A stretch of 43,196 nt of DNA from an uncultured Collinsella sp. (lineage in GTDB: Bacteria > Actinomycetota > Coriobacteriia > Coriobacteriales > Coriobacteriaceae): NCBI GenBank assembly GCA_900544645.1, contig UQWG01000013.1, positions 1 to 43,196 on the forward strand. Reading direction: 5' to 3'. Shown here one piece after another: positions 24,742-34,339 of this stretch. The position numbers were made by a program, and so were the translations under genes. How positions within the stretch are numbered: the first letter of the stretch is position 1; every line of letters begins with the position of its first letter. The notes beneath the pieces are model-generated. The model was not told the DNA's origin. It saw only the letters and a list, made by a program, of their open reading frames with translations, and ran no database searches.

Positions 24742-26694
24742 ATGGCCACCGCCGACCCCAAAAAGAAAAAGAAGAAGCGCAAGAAAAAAGAATCACTCGA
24801 GCATAAGCGCAACCGCATCCTGGTAGCGCTGGGCATTTTTGCCGTGGTGTACGCCCTCGATGAGCTCGGCACCCTCACTGCCGCATTCGGCACCCCGGGC
24901 GACATCTACGCCAGCTTTGTGCTGTTCCTCGTGCCGTTTTTGATTGCCGGCTACGACGTACTGCAAAAGGCATTCAATAACATCCGCCGCGGCAAGGCCT
25001 TCGACGAGAGCTTCCTCATGGCCGTCGCGACCATCGGCGCGTTTGCCATGGTGCTCTTCCCCGATACCGACCCGCACATGGCCGAAGGCGCCGCCGTCAT
25101 GCTGTTCTACCAGGTCGGCGAGCTGTTTCAGGCGTACGCCGTGGGCAAGAGCCGCAAGTCGATCAGTGCCATGATGGACATCGCGCCCGACTACGCTAAC
25201 GTCGAGCAGCCCGACGGTACACTCGAGCAGGTCTTCCCCGATGACATCGCCGTCGGCACCGTGATCGTGGTCAAGCCCGGTGAGCGCGTGCCTATCGACG
25301 GCGTCATCGTCGAGGGCGAAACCCAGCTCGACACCGCCGCTCTCACGGGCGAGTCAATCCCCCGCCCCGCCAAGTCCGGCGACGACATCATCAGCGGCTG
25401 CATCAACATGACGGGCCTCATCCACGTGCGCACCACCAAGCCCTTTGGCGAGTCCACCGTCGCACGCGTCCTGGAGCTCGTGGAAAATGCCAGCGAAAAG
25501 AAGGCGCGCACCGAGAACTTTATCACGCGCTTCGCCCGCGTCTACACGCCCGCCGTCACCGGCGCTGCCGCGGTACTCGCGCTCGGCGGCGGCTTGGTCA
25601 CCGGCGCCTGGTCCGACTGGATCCTGCGCGGCCTGACCTTCCTGGTCGTCAGCTGCCCGTGCGCGCTCGTGATTAGCGTCCCGCTCAGCTTCTTTGGCGG
25701 CATTGGCGGCGCATCCAAGCTGGGCGTCCTCATCAAGGGTTCTAACTACCTCGAGACGCTCGCCGATGTGGACACCGTCGTCTTTGACAAGACCGGCACG
25801 CTCACCAACGGCACGTTTTCGGTCGTGGCGGTACACCCCGAAGCCGGCTATACCGAGCAGTCGTTGCTCGAGGTCGCCGCCCTTGCCGAGTCGTTCTCCG
25901 ACCATCCCATCGCGCAGTCCGTGCGTGTCGCCTACCAGAGCGAGGTCGACCCCAAGCGCGTTAGCAACTCCACCAACGACGCGGGCCACGGCGTGACGGC
26001 AACCATCGACGGCAAGCACGTCGTCGTTGGCAATGCCAAGATGCTTGCTGCGGCCGGTATCGACGCTCCCAATTGCGAGGTTGTCGGCACGATCCTCCAT
26101 GTGCTCGTTGACGGCGTTTACGCCGGCCACATCGTGATTGCAGACACCGTTAAGGCCGACGCCGAGCAGACGATCCGCGACCTGCACGCCGCCGGCGTCA
26201 AGCGCACCGTCATGCTCACGGGCGACCGCGAGGAAGTGGCTGCTGCGGTGGCCAAGCAGCTGGGGCTCGACGAGTTCCACGCGCAACTACTGCCGGGCGA
26301 CAAGGTCGAGCGCGTCGAGGCATTGCTGGCAGCCGAATCGGGCAAGGGCAAGCTCGCCTTTGTCGGCGACGGCATCAACGATGCGCCCGTGCTCACCCGC
26401 GCAGACGTTGGCATTGCCATGGGCGCCATGGGTTCCGACGCCGCAATTGAGGCCGCCGACGTTGTGCTCATGGACGACAAGCCGTCCAACATTTCCCGCG
26501 CGATCCGCGTGGCGCGCAAGACCATGGCGATTGTTTGGCAGAACATCATCTTTGCGCTGGGTATTAAGCTGCTGATTTTGGTGCTTGCGGCGCTCGGCAT
26601 CGCCAACATGTGGCTTGCTGTGTTCGGCGACGTGGGCGTGGCGATCATCGCCATCCTGAACGCCATGCGCGCGATGGGGGTCAAGAACCTGTAG
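24742..26694 (+). CDS. Heavy-metal translocating P-type ATPase (CadA/ZntA type)
   Basis: 650 residues. It pumps soft divalent metals out of the cell with ATP. In order: a Lys/Arg-rich start (KKKKKKRKKK, 7-16), two N-terminal membrane segments, actuator TGES (202-205), CPC in the membrane (305-307), phosphorylation DKTGT (349-353), HP (388-389), MLTGDR, and GDGIND (542-547). A lysine in the last membrane pair (FALGIKLLILVL) is typical of the P1B-2 (Zn/Cd/Pb) class. The usual N-terminal HMA domain is absent and is supplied by the gene upstream. The start at 24742 follows GGGAGGA; an open frame from 24559 overlaps the HMA gene and is not coding. A long nested hairpin follows the stop. Confidence 0.96.
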   Translation: MATADPKKKKKKRKKKESLEHKRNRILVALGIFAVVYALDELGTLTAAFGTPGDIYASFVLFLVPFLIAGYDVLQKAFNNIRRGKAFDESFLMAVATIGAFAMVLFPDTDPHMAEGAAVMLFYQVGELFQAYAVGKSRKSISAMMDIAPDYANVEQPDGTLEQVFPDDIAVGTVIVVKPGERVPIDGVIVEGETQLDTAALTGESIPRPAKSGDDIISGCINMTGLIHVRTTKPFGESTVARVLELVENASEKKARTENFITRFARVYTPAVTGAAAVLALGGGLVTGAWSDWILRGLTFLVVSCPCALVISVPLSFFGGIGGASKLGVLIKGSNYLETLADVDTVVFDKTGTLTNGTFSVVAVHPEAGYTEQSLLEVAALAESFSDHPIAQSVRVAYQSEVDPKRVSNSTNDAGHGVTATIDGKHVVVGNAKMLAAAGIDAPNCEVVGTILHVLVDGVYAGHIVIADTVKADAEQTIRDLHAAGVKRTVMLTGDREEVAAAVAKQLGLDEFHAQLLPGDKVERVEALLAAESGKGKLAFVGDGINDAPVLTRADVGIAMGAMGSDAAIEAADVVLMDDKPSNISRAIRVARKTMAIVWQNIIFALGIKLLILVLAALGIANMWLAVFGDVGVAIIAILNAMRAMGVKNL

Positions 26695-26708
26695 TGCTGT
26701 CCGGCCGG

Positions 26709-26831
26709 CCGGGGCCGAGCTTGGTTTTGAAAACGTCCTCGCGCATGAGGCCCGTCTTTCCTGCTCCTGCGGAGCAACGGAAAGGCGGGCCTCGCGCTGC
26801 GGAGTGTTTTCAAAACCAAGCTCGGCCCCGG
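26709..26831. repeat. 123-nt nested hairpin downstream of the P-type ATPase
   Basis: Outer arms of 26 bp pair perfectly (26709-26734, beginning CCGGGGCCGAGCTTGG, with 26806-26831). Middle arms GAGGCCCGTCTTTCC (26747-26761) and 26779-26793 pair with one wobble. The apex is TGCTCC-TGC-GGAGCA (26762-26776). There is no T-run, so it is not a classical terminator. It occupies the convergent gap between the ATPase and the DtxR-family gene. Confidence 0.85.
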
Positions 26832-26968
26832 CCTGCGGTGACACAGCTGGCGGTTCCTGGGCATCGCTTGCTGGCGGGGTTCCTTGTCTGAGTTGTACTT
26901 AGTTGATGGGACTACTGATCCCGACGCTGGTTCGCGCTTTGCGTGAACTCCGCGCTACTGTGGGTCAG

Positions 26969-27358
26969 TTAGGCTTCTGTTGTTGGACCCGCTACATCTT
27001 CCCGTCCCAGCATCGATCTTAGCTTTTCAAAGCTCTCCTCACTCAGGCAATGCTCCATGTGGCAGCCCTCTTGCGACGCGACCTCAGCCGAAACACCCGC
27101 ATCCTCCAGCAGCCCCACGAAAAAGCAGTGACGCTCCCACATTTGGCGAGCGACCTCCAGACCACGCTCCGTCAGATGAACGTCGCGCTTGCCCATTTCG
27201 ACATAGCCGTTGCTTTCCAGCGTCGCCATGGCCTTGGAAACGCTCGCCTTGGTTACGCCGAGGTACTCCGCAACGTCGATCGAGCGCACGATGCCCTGAC
27301 GTTCAGACAGAACGTAGATCGATTCGAGATAGTCTTCTCCGGATTCACGTAGGGCCAT
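26969..27358 (-). CDS. DtxR/MntR-family metal-dependent repressor
   Basis: 129 residues: winged helix (RSIDVAEYLGVTKASVSKAMATLESNGYV, about 25-53) plus a dimerisation domain, without the SH3-like third domain. Predicted metal ligands are D9 and E12 as in MntR, H77, and the cluster C99-x-x-E102-H103, which has a Cys like DtxR/IdeR rather than the Glu of MntR. That makes iron sensing plausible but manganese cannot be excluded. The start at 27358 (MALRESGEDYLE) follows AAAGGC; a frame to 27406 lies upstream of the site. The promoter region has repeated GGCTAAC-type half-sites (27381-27462), which suggests autoregulation. Confidence 0.92.
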   Translation of the reverse strand: MALRESGEDYLESIYVLSERQGIVRSIDVAEYLGVTKASVSKAMATLESNGYVEMGKRDVHLTERGLEVARQMWERHCFFVGLLEDAGVSAEVASQEGCHMEHCLSEESFEKLRSMLGREDVAGPTTEA

Positions 27359-27379
27359 GGGCTGCCTTTCGCGATGATT

Positions 27380-27462
27380 GCTAGTTAGCCTTTGGATACT
27401 TTCCACCGCTTACTTTAACGCAAAAGTTGCCCATGTCTTACTACTTTGTCTAAAAGTTAGCC
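27380..27462 (-). promoter_or_regulatory. Half-site repeats upstream of the DtxR-family gene
   Basis: On the minus strand GGCTAACTTTT (from 27452-27462), GGGCAACTTTT (27422-27432) and GGCTAACTAGC (27380-27390). The first two start 30 bp apart. GGCTAAC equals one half of the DtxR consensus. No complete palindrome is present. Confidence 0.35.
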
Positions 27463-27489
27463 GTGTTTCACAAAACGTGCGGAATGAAA

Positions 27490-27522
27490 TCAAAATGGGG
27501 ACGCCCCGCAAGGAGCGTCCCC
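27490..27522 (-). terminator. Terminator of the ABC-F/HAD operon
   Basis: On the minus strand GGGGACGC...GCGTCCCC (arms 27515-27522 and 27497-27504) followed by ATTTTGATTT. It lies 24 bp after the HAD stop. Confidence 0.8.
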
Positions 27523-27545
27523 AGCTGCCAGGTGCCGGCCCGCAG

Positions 27546-28316
27546 CTACACGAGTCCAAAGTGCTTCGCAGCGTTGTAGATGCCGTCGTCGTCCACGGCA
27601 GTCGTCACATAGGTCGCCGCAGCCTTCACCGTGTCCTGTGCGTTGCCCATGGCCACACTTGTGCCCACGGCCGAGAACATCGACAGGTCGTTCTCGCCGT
27701 CGCCAAAGGCAATCGCCTCGCTCGCGTCGATGCCCAGGCGCTCCAGCGTCGCTGCCACGCCCAGGTCCTTGCCGCCGTTGGCAGGGATAATGTCGCAGAA
27801 CAAATCGCACCAGCGCGTAGTGAGCGAATGCGACACGGCGTCGGTCACGATATGCTCGTCGGCCGGGTCCACAAAGGCGCAGAACTGGTAGACCGGCGCA
27901 TCAAAGGCATGCTCAAACGGCTCCTCGTGGTAGACGATTCCCGCGTTGCTACCGGCCGTCACCACACGCTCGGACAGGCGGTTCACAAACGAGTTCTCGC
28001 CCTGCATGCACAGCGAGTCGTAGCGCCCCTCGGCCACCTGGTCCACGATCACCGCAACGTCGTCCGGGTCAATCGGACAGCTGCGGTAGACGCCCTCGGC
28101 ATCAAAACAGTGCTGGCCCGAAAGCGTAATGTACGCATCCCAGCCCAGGTCGAACAGCCAATCGGGCATCTGGTAGGTCGGACGGCCCGTGGCGATCACG
28201 CATGCGATCCCCTGCTCGTGAAAGCTGTCGAGCACCTGCTGCGCCGACGCCGGAATCCGGTGGGTCTTAAAGCTCAGCAGCGTGCCGTCGATATCGAAAA
28301 ACGCGGCCCTGATCAT
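27546..28316 (-). CDS. Cof-type HAD-superfamily phosphatase
   Basis: 256 residues. HAD motifs: FFDIDGTLLS (nucleophile Asp and acid Asp, about 6-15), IATGRP (motif II, 41-46) and GDGENDLSMF (motif IV, near 205). The large C2-type cap lies between, as in Cof/YidA phosphatases acting on sugar phosphates and cofactor precursors. Substrate cannot be predicted. ATG 28316 is six bases from the stop of the ABC-F gene, so the two are cotranscribed. Confidence 0.93.
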   Translation of the reverse strand: MIRAAFFDIDGTLLSFKTHRIPASAQQVLDSFHEQGIACVIATGRPTYQMPDWLFDLGWDAYITLSGQHCFDAEGVYRSCPIDPDDVAVIVDQVAEGRYDSLCMQGENSFVNRLSERVVTAGSNAGIVYHEEPFEHAFDAPVYQFCAFVDPADEHIVTDAVSHSLTTRWCDLFCDIIPANGGKDLGVAATLERLGIDASEAIAFGDGENDLSMFSAVGTSVAMGNAQDTVKAAATYVTTAVDDDGIYNAAKHFGLV

Positions 28317-28322
28317 CCTCGC

Positions 28323-30182
28323 CTACTCCTCGCCCTCGAGCTTTTCGCTCGCCTCGAGCCACGCCATCTCCAGCTCGTCCATGGCGGCATGGGCCTCGTC
28401 GATCTTTGCCTGCTGCTCGCCGAGCGCCGTGTAGTTGGTGGGATCGACCTGAGCCATCGCGGCCTCGGCCTCCTCCACGCGAGCGCGCTGCGTCTCCATC
28501 TTGCGCTCGAGCGAGCTCACCTCGCGGCGGAGCTTCTGGCGCTCGGCGTTGGAAAGACCGTTGGGCTGGCCGCTCGTCTTAGGCTTTTCGGCCGCAACCG
28601 CTGCGGCGCCGGTGTCGAACGTGCCGGTCTTGGCGCTCGGCGCGCCCACGGGCTCGCCCTCGGCCGTGGCGTTGCACAGGCGCAGGTACTGGTCGACGCC
28701 GCCGGGCATATGCGTCAGATGGCCATCGAGCAGTGCCCACTGCTGGTCGGTCACGCGCTCCATCAAAAAGCGGTCGTGCGTCACCAGAATCAACGTGCCG
28801 GGCCAGCCATCGAGCAGGTCCTCGACAATCGCGAGCATATCGGTATCCAGGTCGTTGCCCGGCTCGTCCAGGATAAGCACGTTGGGCTCGTCCAGGATTG
28901 TCAGCAGCAGCGACAGGCGACGGCGCTGGCCGCCCGAAAGGTCGCCGATGCGGCTCCAGAGCTGCTGCGTCGTAAAGCCCAGGCGCTCGCAGAGCTTCTC
29001 GGGCGAAGTCTCCTTGCCGTCGATGACGTAGTACTTCTTATAGTTGCTGAGCACCTCGCGGATCGTGTCGCCCATGTAGGGCTCGAGCTCCTCGAGCTGC
29101 TGCGATAGCACGCCAAAACGTACCGTCTGGCCGATCTTCACGCGGCCGCGCAGGGGCGCGATCTTGCCCTGGATCACGTCGAGCAGCGTGGACTTGCCGG
29201 CACCGTTCTCACCCAAAAGACCATAGCGGTCGCCCGCGCCGATAAGCCAGGTCACGTCGGAGAGCACCTGCTTGGGCGCGCCGTCGGTATCCGCATAGCC
29301 GGCGTCCACGTCGATCACGTCGATGACCTGCTTGCCCAGGCGGCTCACCGCCAGGCGCTTGAGCTCCAGCTCGTCGCGCACGGGCGGCACGTCGGCGATG
29401 AGTTCGCGAGCGGCATCCACGCGAAACTTGGGCTTGGTGGAGCGCGCCTGGGCGCCACGGCTCAGCCACGCGAGCTCCTTGCGTGCCATGTTGCGACGAC
29501 GCTCCTCGGTAACTGCGGCCATGCGGTCGCGCTCCACGCGCTGCAGGATGTATGCCGAGTAGCCGCCCTCGAAGGGATCGACCTGGCCGTCGTGGACCTC
29601 CCACATGCTGGTGCAGACCTCGTCCAAGAACCAGCGATCGTGCGTGACCACGAGCATGGCGCCCTGACCGCGCTGCCAGCGGGCCTTTAAGTGACGCGCG
29701 AGCCAGTTGATGGTGCGCATGTCCAGGTGGTTGGTGGGCTCGTCGAGCATGAGCACGTCGTAGTCGCCGATCAGCAGGCGCGCAAGGTCCACGCGACGGC
29801 GCTGACCGCCCGAAAGCTCGCCCACCGTGCCCTCCCAGGGCACATCGCTAATGAGACCGGCGAGGATCTGGCGCGTACGCGGACTCGACGCCCACTCATA
29901 CTCGGGAGTGTCGCCCACGACGGCATGATGCACGGTATCGGTGTCGACAAGTTGGTCCTTTTGGCCGAGCAGACCGATCGTGGTGCCGCGGCGATGCGTC
30001 ACGCGGCCATCGTCGGGCTCCAGCGTGCCGGCGAGCACGCTCAGCAGCGTCGACTTGCCGTCGCCGTTTTTACCAACAATACCAATGCGGTCGCCCTCGC
30101 CCACGCCGAGCGTCACGCTATCGAAAATATGCTTGGTGGGAAACTCTAGGCTGATGGAATCGCATCCCAAAAGAATCGCCAT
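28323..30182 (-). CDS. ABC-F family ATPase, Uup-like
   Basis: 619 residues with two ATP-binding cassettes and no membrane segment. Walker A sites are GKNGDGKST (about residue 37) and GENGAGKST; signatures are LSGGQRRRVDLARLL and LSGGQRRRLSLLL; Walker B sites are VLMLDEPTNHLD and VLILDEPGNDLD. A C-terminal coiled coil (LRREVSSLERKMETQRARVEEAE) matches the Uup subfamily, which acts on ribosomes or stalled DNA repair intermediates. The start at 30182 (MAILLGCDSISLEF) follows GAAGGAG; upstream in-frame sequence to 30338 crosses a palindromic element and is non-coding. Roles in antibiotic resistance are possible for ABC-F proteins but there is no sign here. Confidence 0.93.
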   Translation of the reverse strand: MAILLGCDSISLEFPTKHIFDSVTLGVGEGDRIGIVGKNGDGKSTLLSVLAGTLEPDDGRVTHRRGTTIGLLGQKDQLVDTDTVHHAVVGDTPEYEWASSPRTRQILAGLISDVPWEGTVGELSGGQRRRVDLARLLIGDYDVLMLDEPTNHLDMRTINWLARHLKARWQRGQGAMLVVTHDRWFLDEVCTSMWEVHDGQVDPFEGGYSAYILQRVERDRMAAVTEERRRNMARKELAWLSRGAQARSTKPKFRVDAARELIADVPPVRDELELKRLAVSRLGKQVIDVIDVDAGYADTDGAPKQVLSDVTWLIGAGDRYGLLGENGAGKSTLLDVIQGKIAPLRGRVKIGQTVRFGVLSQQLEELEPYMGDTIREVLSNYKKYYVIDGKETSPEKLCERLGFTTQQLWSRIGDLSGGQRRRLSLLLTILDEPNVLILDEPGNDLDTDMLAIVEDLLDGWPGTLILVTHDRFLMERVTDQQWALLDGHLTHMPGGVDQYLRLCNATAEGEPVGAPSAKTGTFDTGAAAVAAEKPKTSGQPNGLSNAERQKLRREVSSLERKMETQRARVEEAEAAMAQVDPTNYTALGEQQAKIDEAHAAMDELEMAWLEASEKLEGEE

Positions 30183-30240
30183 ATGCCCTGCTCCTTCGTA
30201 GAAATTCAACGTTGTCCATGATAGCAGCGAGCCCCACCCC

Positions 30241-30277
30241 AAACCACCACGAAGGTGCCTGTCCCCTTTGTGGTGGT
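30241..30277. repeat. Palindromic AAACCACC element, copy F
   Basis: AAACCACCACGAAGG (one substitution) and CCTTTGTGGTGGT with TGCCTGTCC centre, inverted relative to copy A. It lies between the ABC-F gene start and the pst operon terminator. Confidence 0.88.
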
Positions 30278-30291
30278 CGTTTCGGTCGCAG

Positions 30292-30330
30292 AGCAAAAAG
30301 GCGGGCCATCTCCCGCAAGAGATGACCCGC
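30292..30330 (-). terminator. Terminator of the pst operon
   Basis: Minus-strand hairpin with arms GCGGGTCATCTC / GAGATGGCCCGC (30301-30330, one mismatch) followed by CTTTTTGC. It is about 58 bp after the pstB stop. Confidence 0.88.
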
Positions 30331-30387
30331 CCCTCCAATCAGTCCCGTGGCGACCGTGGCCGCCACGGGCCTCAAGCATGTCCCGGA

Positions 30388-31256
<869 letters not shown>

Positions 31257-31260
<4 letters not shown>

Positions 31261-32183
31261 TCGGCCGTCATCTTCCTTGCCAGTTGCTTGCCCACGATAC
31301 GGGCAACTATGTTAAACAGCAGCACGCAGATCATCAGCAGTGCAGCGGTGCCCCAAACGATCTGCTGGGCCTCGGGGCTGCCCTCGCCGTAAATCTTGTA
31401 GATGTGCACGGCGAGCGACTCACCGGGGCGGAACACGTTCCAAGCGCAGGTGGGGCTCGACAGGTTAAAGCTCAAGAAGTTCAAACGCACCGGCGAGCTC
31501 ATGCCCGAGGTAAAGAGCAGTGCCGCGGCCTCGCCAAACACGCGGCCGGCCGAAAGCACGATGCCGGTCACGATGGCAGGCATGGCCTCGGGGATCAGGA
31601 TGTGCAGCGTGGCCTCCCAGCGGGTAAGGCCCATGGCCAGGCACGCATCGCGCTGGGCCTGCGGCACGTCCTCGAGCGCCTGCTGGATCACGCGCACCAG
31701 GATGGGAATGTTGAACATGGTGAGCGCGACGGCGCCGGAGATGATGGAGTACTTCCAGCCCAGCTGCACCGAGAACACCAGGAAACCGAACATGCCGACA
31801 ACGATGGAAGGCAGCGAGGACAGCGTCTCGATGGCGGTGGAAGCGATGTCGCGGATGGGACCGTCCGGCGCGTACTCAACCAAAAAGACCGCGCCGCCCA
31901 GGCTGATGGGCACCGAGATGATCAGGGTGATCAGCAGCAGATAGAACGAGTCGAACAGCTGGTAGAACACGCCGCCCTGGGTTCCGTTGGCGCGCGACGG
32001 CTCCGTGAGAAAGCCCGGCTGGAACAGCGTCGAGATGCCCTCGAACAGGATATAGGCCACCATGGAGACGACGATGAGCATGACGATGGCGACGATCGCC
32101 GTCAACACGCCCGTGGCGAAGCGGTCCTGCTTTTGGACACGCCCGAGCCTCGCCTCGTCGATGTGGATACGCGTGCTAGCCAC
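31257..32183 (-). CDS. pstA: Phosphate ABC transporter permease
   Basis: 308 residues, GTG start at 32183, with six membrane segments from about residue 25. The binding-protein-dependent transport (EAA) loop is VIQQALEDVPQAQRDACLAMGLTRWEATLHIL, with the family A-x-x-LG-type pattern. It also has SIVVGMFGFL near the cytoplasmic loop. It pairs with PstC to make the phosphate channel. It overlaps the pstC stop by eight bases and is overlapped by pstB. Confidence 0.95.
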
Positions 32184-33084
32184 GAGCCTTCGCCCCCTTG
32201 CGGCCGATAAGGTGGATGATCAGGATGAAGATGAGACTCATGCCCATCAGCAGCAGGCCGAGCGCCCACAGAACATCGTCTTGGGCCGAGCCCTCGGCAT
32301 AGACTGCCATGGACGTGGTGAGCGTGGTGGTGATGGTCGAAGCCGGCGACAGCAGCGACGTCGGCATGACCTCGATGCCGCCGATGACCATGCGCACGGC
32401 GAGCGTCTCGCCAAAGGCGCGGGTCATGCCCAAGATAACCGCGGTCATGAGCGACGGCATGGCGGACTTGAGCACCACGTGCCAGATGGTCTGCCAGCGG
32501 GTGTAGCCCAGCGCGAGCGAGCCCTGGCGGTAGCCGTCGGGCACGGCGCGCAGGCCATCGACCGAAAGCGTGGTCATCGTCGGCAGAATCATGACCGCCA
32601 GCACGATGGCGCCGGGCAAGATGCCCAGGCCCGTGCTCACGTGGAAAACGCTCTTCATAAGACCGACGACCACGTGAAAACCGATCAGGCCAAAGACGAC
32701 CGAGGGGATGCCGGTCAAAAGCTCAATGAGCGGCTGAAAGATCTTAGAGCCAAACTTAGGGCTAATCTCGACCGCAAAGATGGCAGAGCCGATGGCGATG
32801 GGCAGCGCGATAAGCGTGGAGAGCACCATGACCGCAAACGAGGTGATGATCAGGGGCAGGGCGCCGGTATAGGGCAGGCCGCTTTCGGCTGTGTTGGCCA
32901 GGTCCCACTTGGTGCCGGTGAAAAACTCGACGACCGAGACGCCGTCCTTGACAAAAGCCGAGAGGCCCTTTTGGGCGACCATAAAGATGAGCGCGGCAAC
33001 GACAAGCGTCACGAGCGCTACGCACGCGCCCGTGACGCCCAGGCCCACGTTCTCAAGGTCGCGCTTTGGCAGCTGTTTTGCCAT
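32176..33084 (-). CDS. pstC: Phosphate ABC transporter permease
   Basis: 302 residues with six membrane segments. Family elements are FFTGTKWDLA (about 50-59), GLPYTGALPLIITSF, SVVFGLIGFHVVVG, and the EAA loop DGLRAVPDGYRQGSLALGYTRWQTIWHVVL. It partners PstA. GAAAGG lies before the ATG at 33084, 24 bp after the pstS stop. Confidence 0.96.
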   Translation of the reverse strand: MAKQLPKRDLENVGLGVTGACVALVTLVVAALIFMVAQKGLSAFVKDGVSVVEFFTGTKWDLANTAESGLPYTGALPLIITSFAVMVLSTLIALPIAIGSAIFAVEISPKFGSKIFQPLIELLTGIPSVVFGLIGFHVVVGLMKSVFHVSTGLGILPGAIVLAVMILPTMTTLSVDGLRAVPDGYRQGSLALGYTRWQTIWHVVLKSAMPSLMTAVILGMTRAFGETLAVRMVIGGIEVMPTSLLSPASTITTTLTTSMAVYAEGSAQDDVLWALGLLLMGMSLIFILIIHLIGRKGAKARG

Positions 33085-33108
33085 TGCAAACCTTTCCGGG
33101 GCGATTAC

Positions 33109-34047
33109 TTATTTAGCAGAGACCTTGCCGCTGGCGTCCTTGACGACCTTCATGGCAGAGACGGGGATGAAGCCCTGCTCCTCGACGAGCTTGCCCTGGA
33201 CGTCGTCGGAAAGCATGAACTCCAGGAAGGCCTTGGTGGCCTCGTCGGCGTCCTTGGAGCAGTACATGTGCTCGGTAGCCCAGATCTTGAAGGAGTCATC
33301 AGTGACATTCTTGCTCTTGGGCTCGACGCCCTCGACCTTGATGGCGTTGAACTTGGAGTCATCGAAGTGCGAGAAGTCGAGGTAGGAGATGGCGTTATCG
33401 GTGCTGCCCATCTGAGTCTGGACGTCGCCGGACTTGTCGAGCTCGGCGTCGCCCTTAAAGTCGACGGCCTCATCGCCAAAGACGGCGGCCTCGAAGGTGG
33501 CGCGGGTGCCGGAGCCGGCCTTGCGGTTGAGGACGACGATGGTGGCGTCGTCGCCGCCGACCTCCTTCCAGTTGGTAATCTGACCGGAGAAGATACCCTT
33601 GAGCTGCTCGAGGGACAGGTCGTCGACCTTGACGTTCTTGGAGACGACGGGGCCCATGCCCACGACGGCGACCTCGTGGTCGACGAGGTTCTTGACTTGA
33701 TCGGCCTCAAGCTTGGTCTCGGCGAAGACGTCGGAGTTGCCGATGGCAACGGTGCCGGCGGCGACAGCGGTCAGGCCCTTGCCCGAACCGTTACCCGAGC
33801 CGGAGACGGAGACATCGGGGTTGGCGTCCATGAACTTCTCGGCAGCGGCCTCGACGAGAGCCTGGAACGAAGAGGCACCGTCGTAGGTCACCTCGCCGGA
33901 GACGGACTCGGCAGCAGCGGCGCTACCCTTGTCGGCGGCGTCGGATGCGCCAGAGCCGCCGCAACCAACGAGACCGAGACCGACGATGCTGGCAAGACCA
34001 CCAGCGAGGCCGAGGAACTGACGACGAGAATAAGCCTGATCGAGCAT
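33109..34047 (-). CDS. pstS: Phosphate-binding lipoprotein PstS
   Basis: 312 residues. The signal peptide is unusual: SRRQFLGLAGGL (7-18) is a twin-arginine motif, followed by a lipobox LVGC with Cys29, so the protein is predicted to leave folded through Tat and be lipid-anchored. Mature sequence shows phosphate-site stretches DGASSFQAL, SGNGSGKGLTAV, and GSGTRATFEAAVFG, as in PstS. It captures phosphate outside the membrane for PstCAB. Start 34047 (MLDQAYSRRQFLG) follows GAAAGGAAG. A short hairpin (GCGGGCA/TGCCCGC, 34073-34089) lies in the leader. No Pho box could be recognised. Confidence 0.95.
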   Translation of the reverse strand: MLDQAYSRRQFLGLAGGLASIVGLGLVGCGGSGASDAADKGSAAAAESVSGEVTYDGASSFQALVEAAAEKFMDANPDVSVSGSGNGSGKGLTAVAAGTVAIGNSDVFAETKLEADQVKNLVDHEVAVVGMGPVVSKNVKVDDLSLEQLKGIFSGQITNWKEVGGDDATIVVLNRKAGSGTRATFEAAVFGDEAVDFKGDAELDKSGDVQTQMGSTDNAISYLDFSHFDDSKFNAIKVEGVEPKSKNVTDDSFKIWATEHMYCSKDADEATKAFLEFMLSDDVQGKLVEEQGFIPVSAMKVVKDASGKVSAK

Positions 34048-34250
34048 GATCTTCCTTTCATACATGCGAATCGCGGGCACCCTGCCCGCTTTGCTGTTTG
34101 GAAAGATACGGCCCCGATCGGGCAGCGCCCGCGCCAACTGCGGTTTCTTACGGGCTATTGATAGACCCTTACCGCAAGCGCGGCTCGGCTTTACAAACGA
34201 ATAACAAATTCACCACCAAGCATGACCCGCCTTTTACACCGATAAAAAGC

Positions 34251-34317
34251 AGTTGCGGTGAAATAGTTCCTGTTTGGCCATCAAATGGCCCATTCTAGGA
34301 ACTATTCCACCGCAACT
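34251..34317. repeat. TTGCGGTGGAATA palindromic element, copy 1
   Basis: Arms begin AGTTGCGGTGAAATAG (34251-34271) and pair with 34297-34317 with one mismatch over 21 bp. An inner hairpin GGCCAT/ATGGCC fills the loop. It sits between pstS and the dipeptidase stop, and could also end transcription. Copies 2 and 3 are at 37525 and 43110. Confidence 0.85.
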
Positions 34318-34339
34318 TAGATTGGGAAACCGCGTAATC

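Noticed and set aside
27378..29108. Open frame of 576 codons on the plus strand opposite the HAD and ABC-F genes
   Set aside because: Antisense shadow; the minus-strand frames show full HAD and ABC-F motifs.
32062..34161. Open frame of 699 codons on the plus strand opposite pstSCA
   Set aside because: It spans three separate genes in antisense and its translation is low-complexity (DG/HD-rich).
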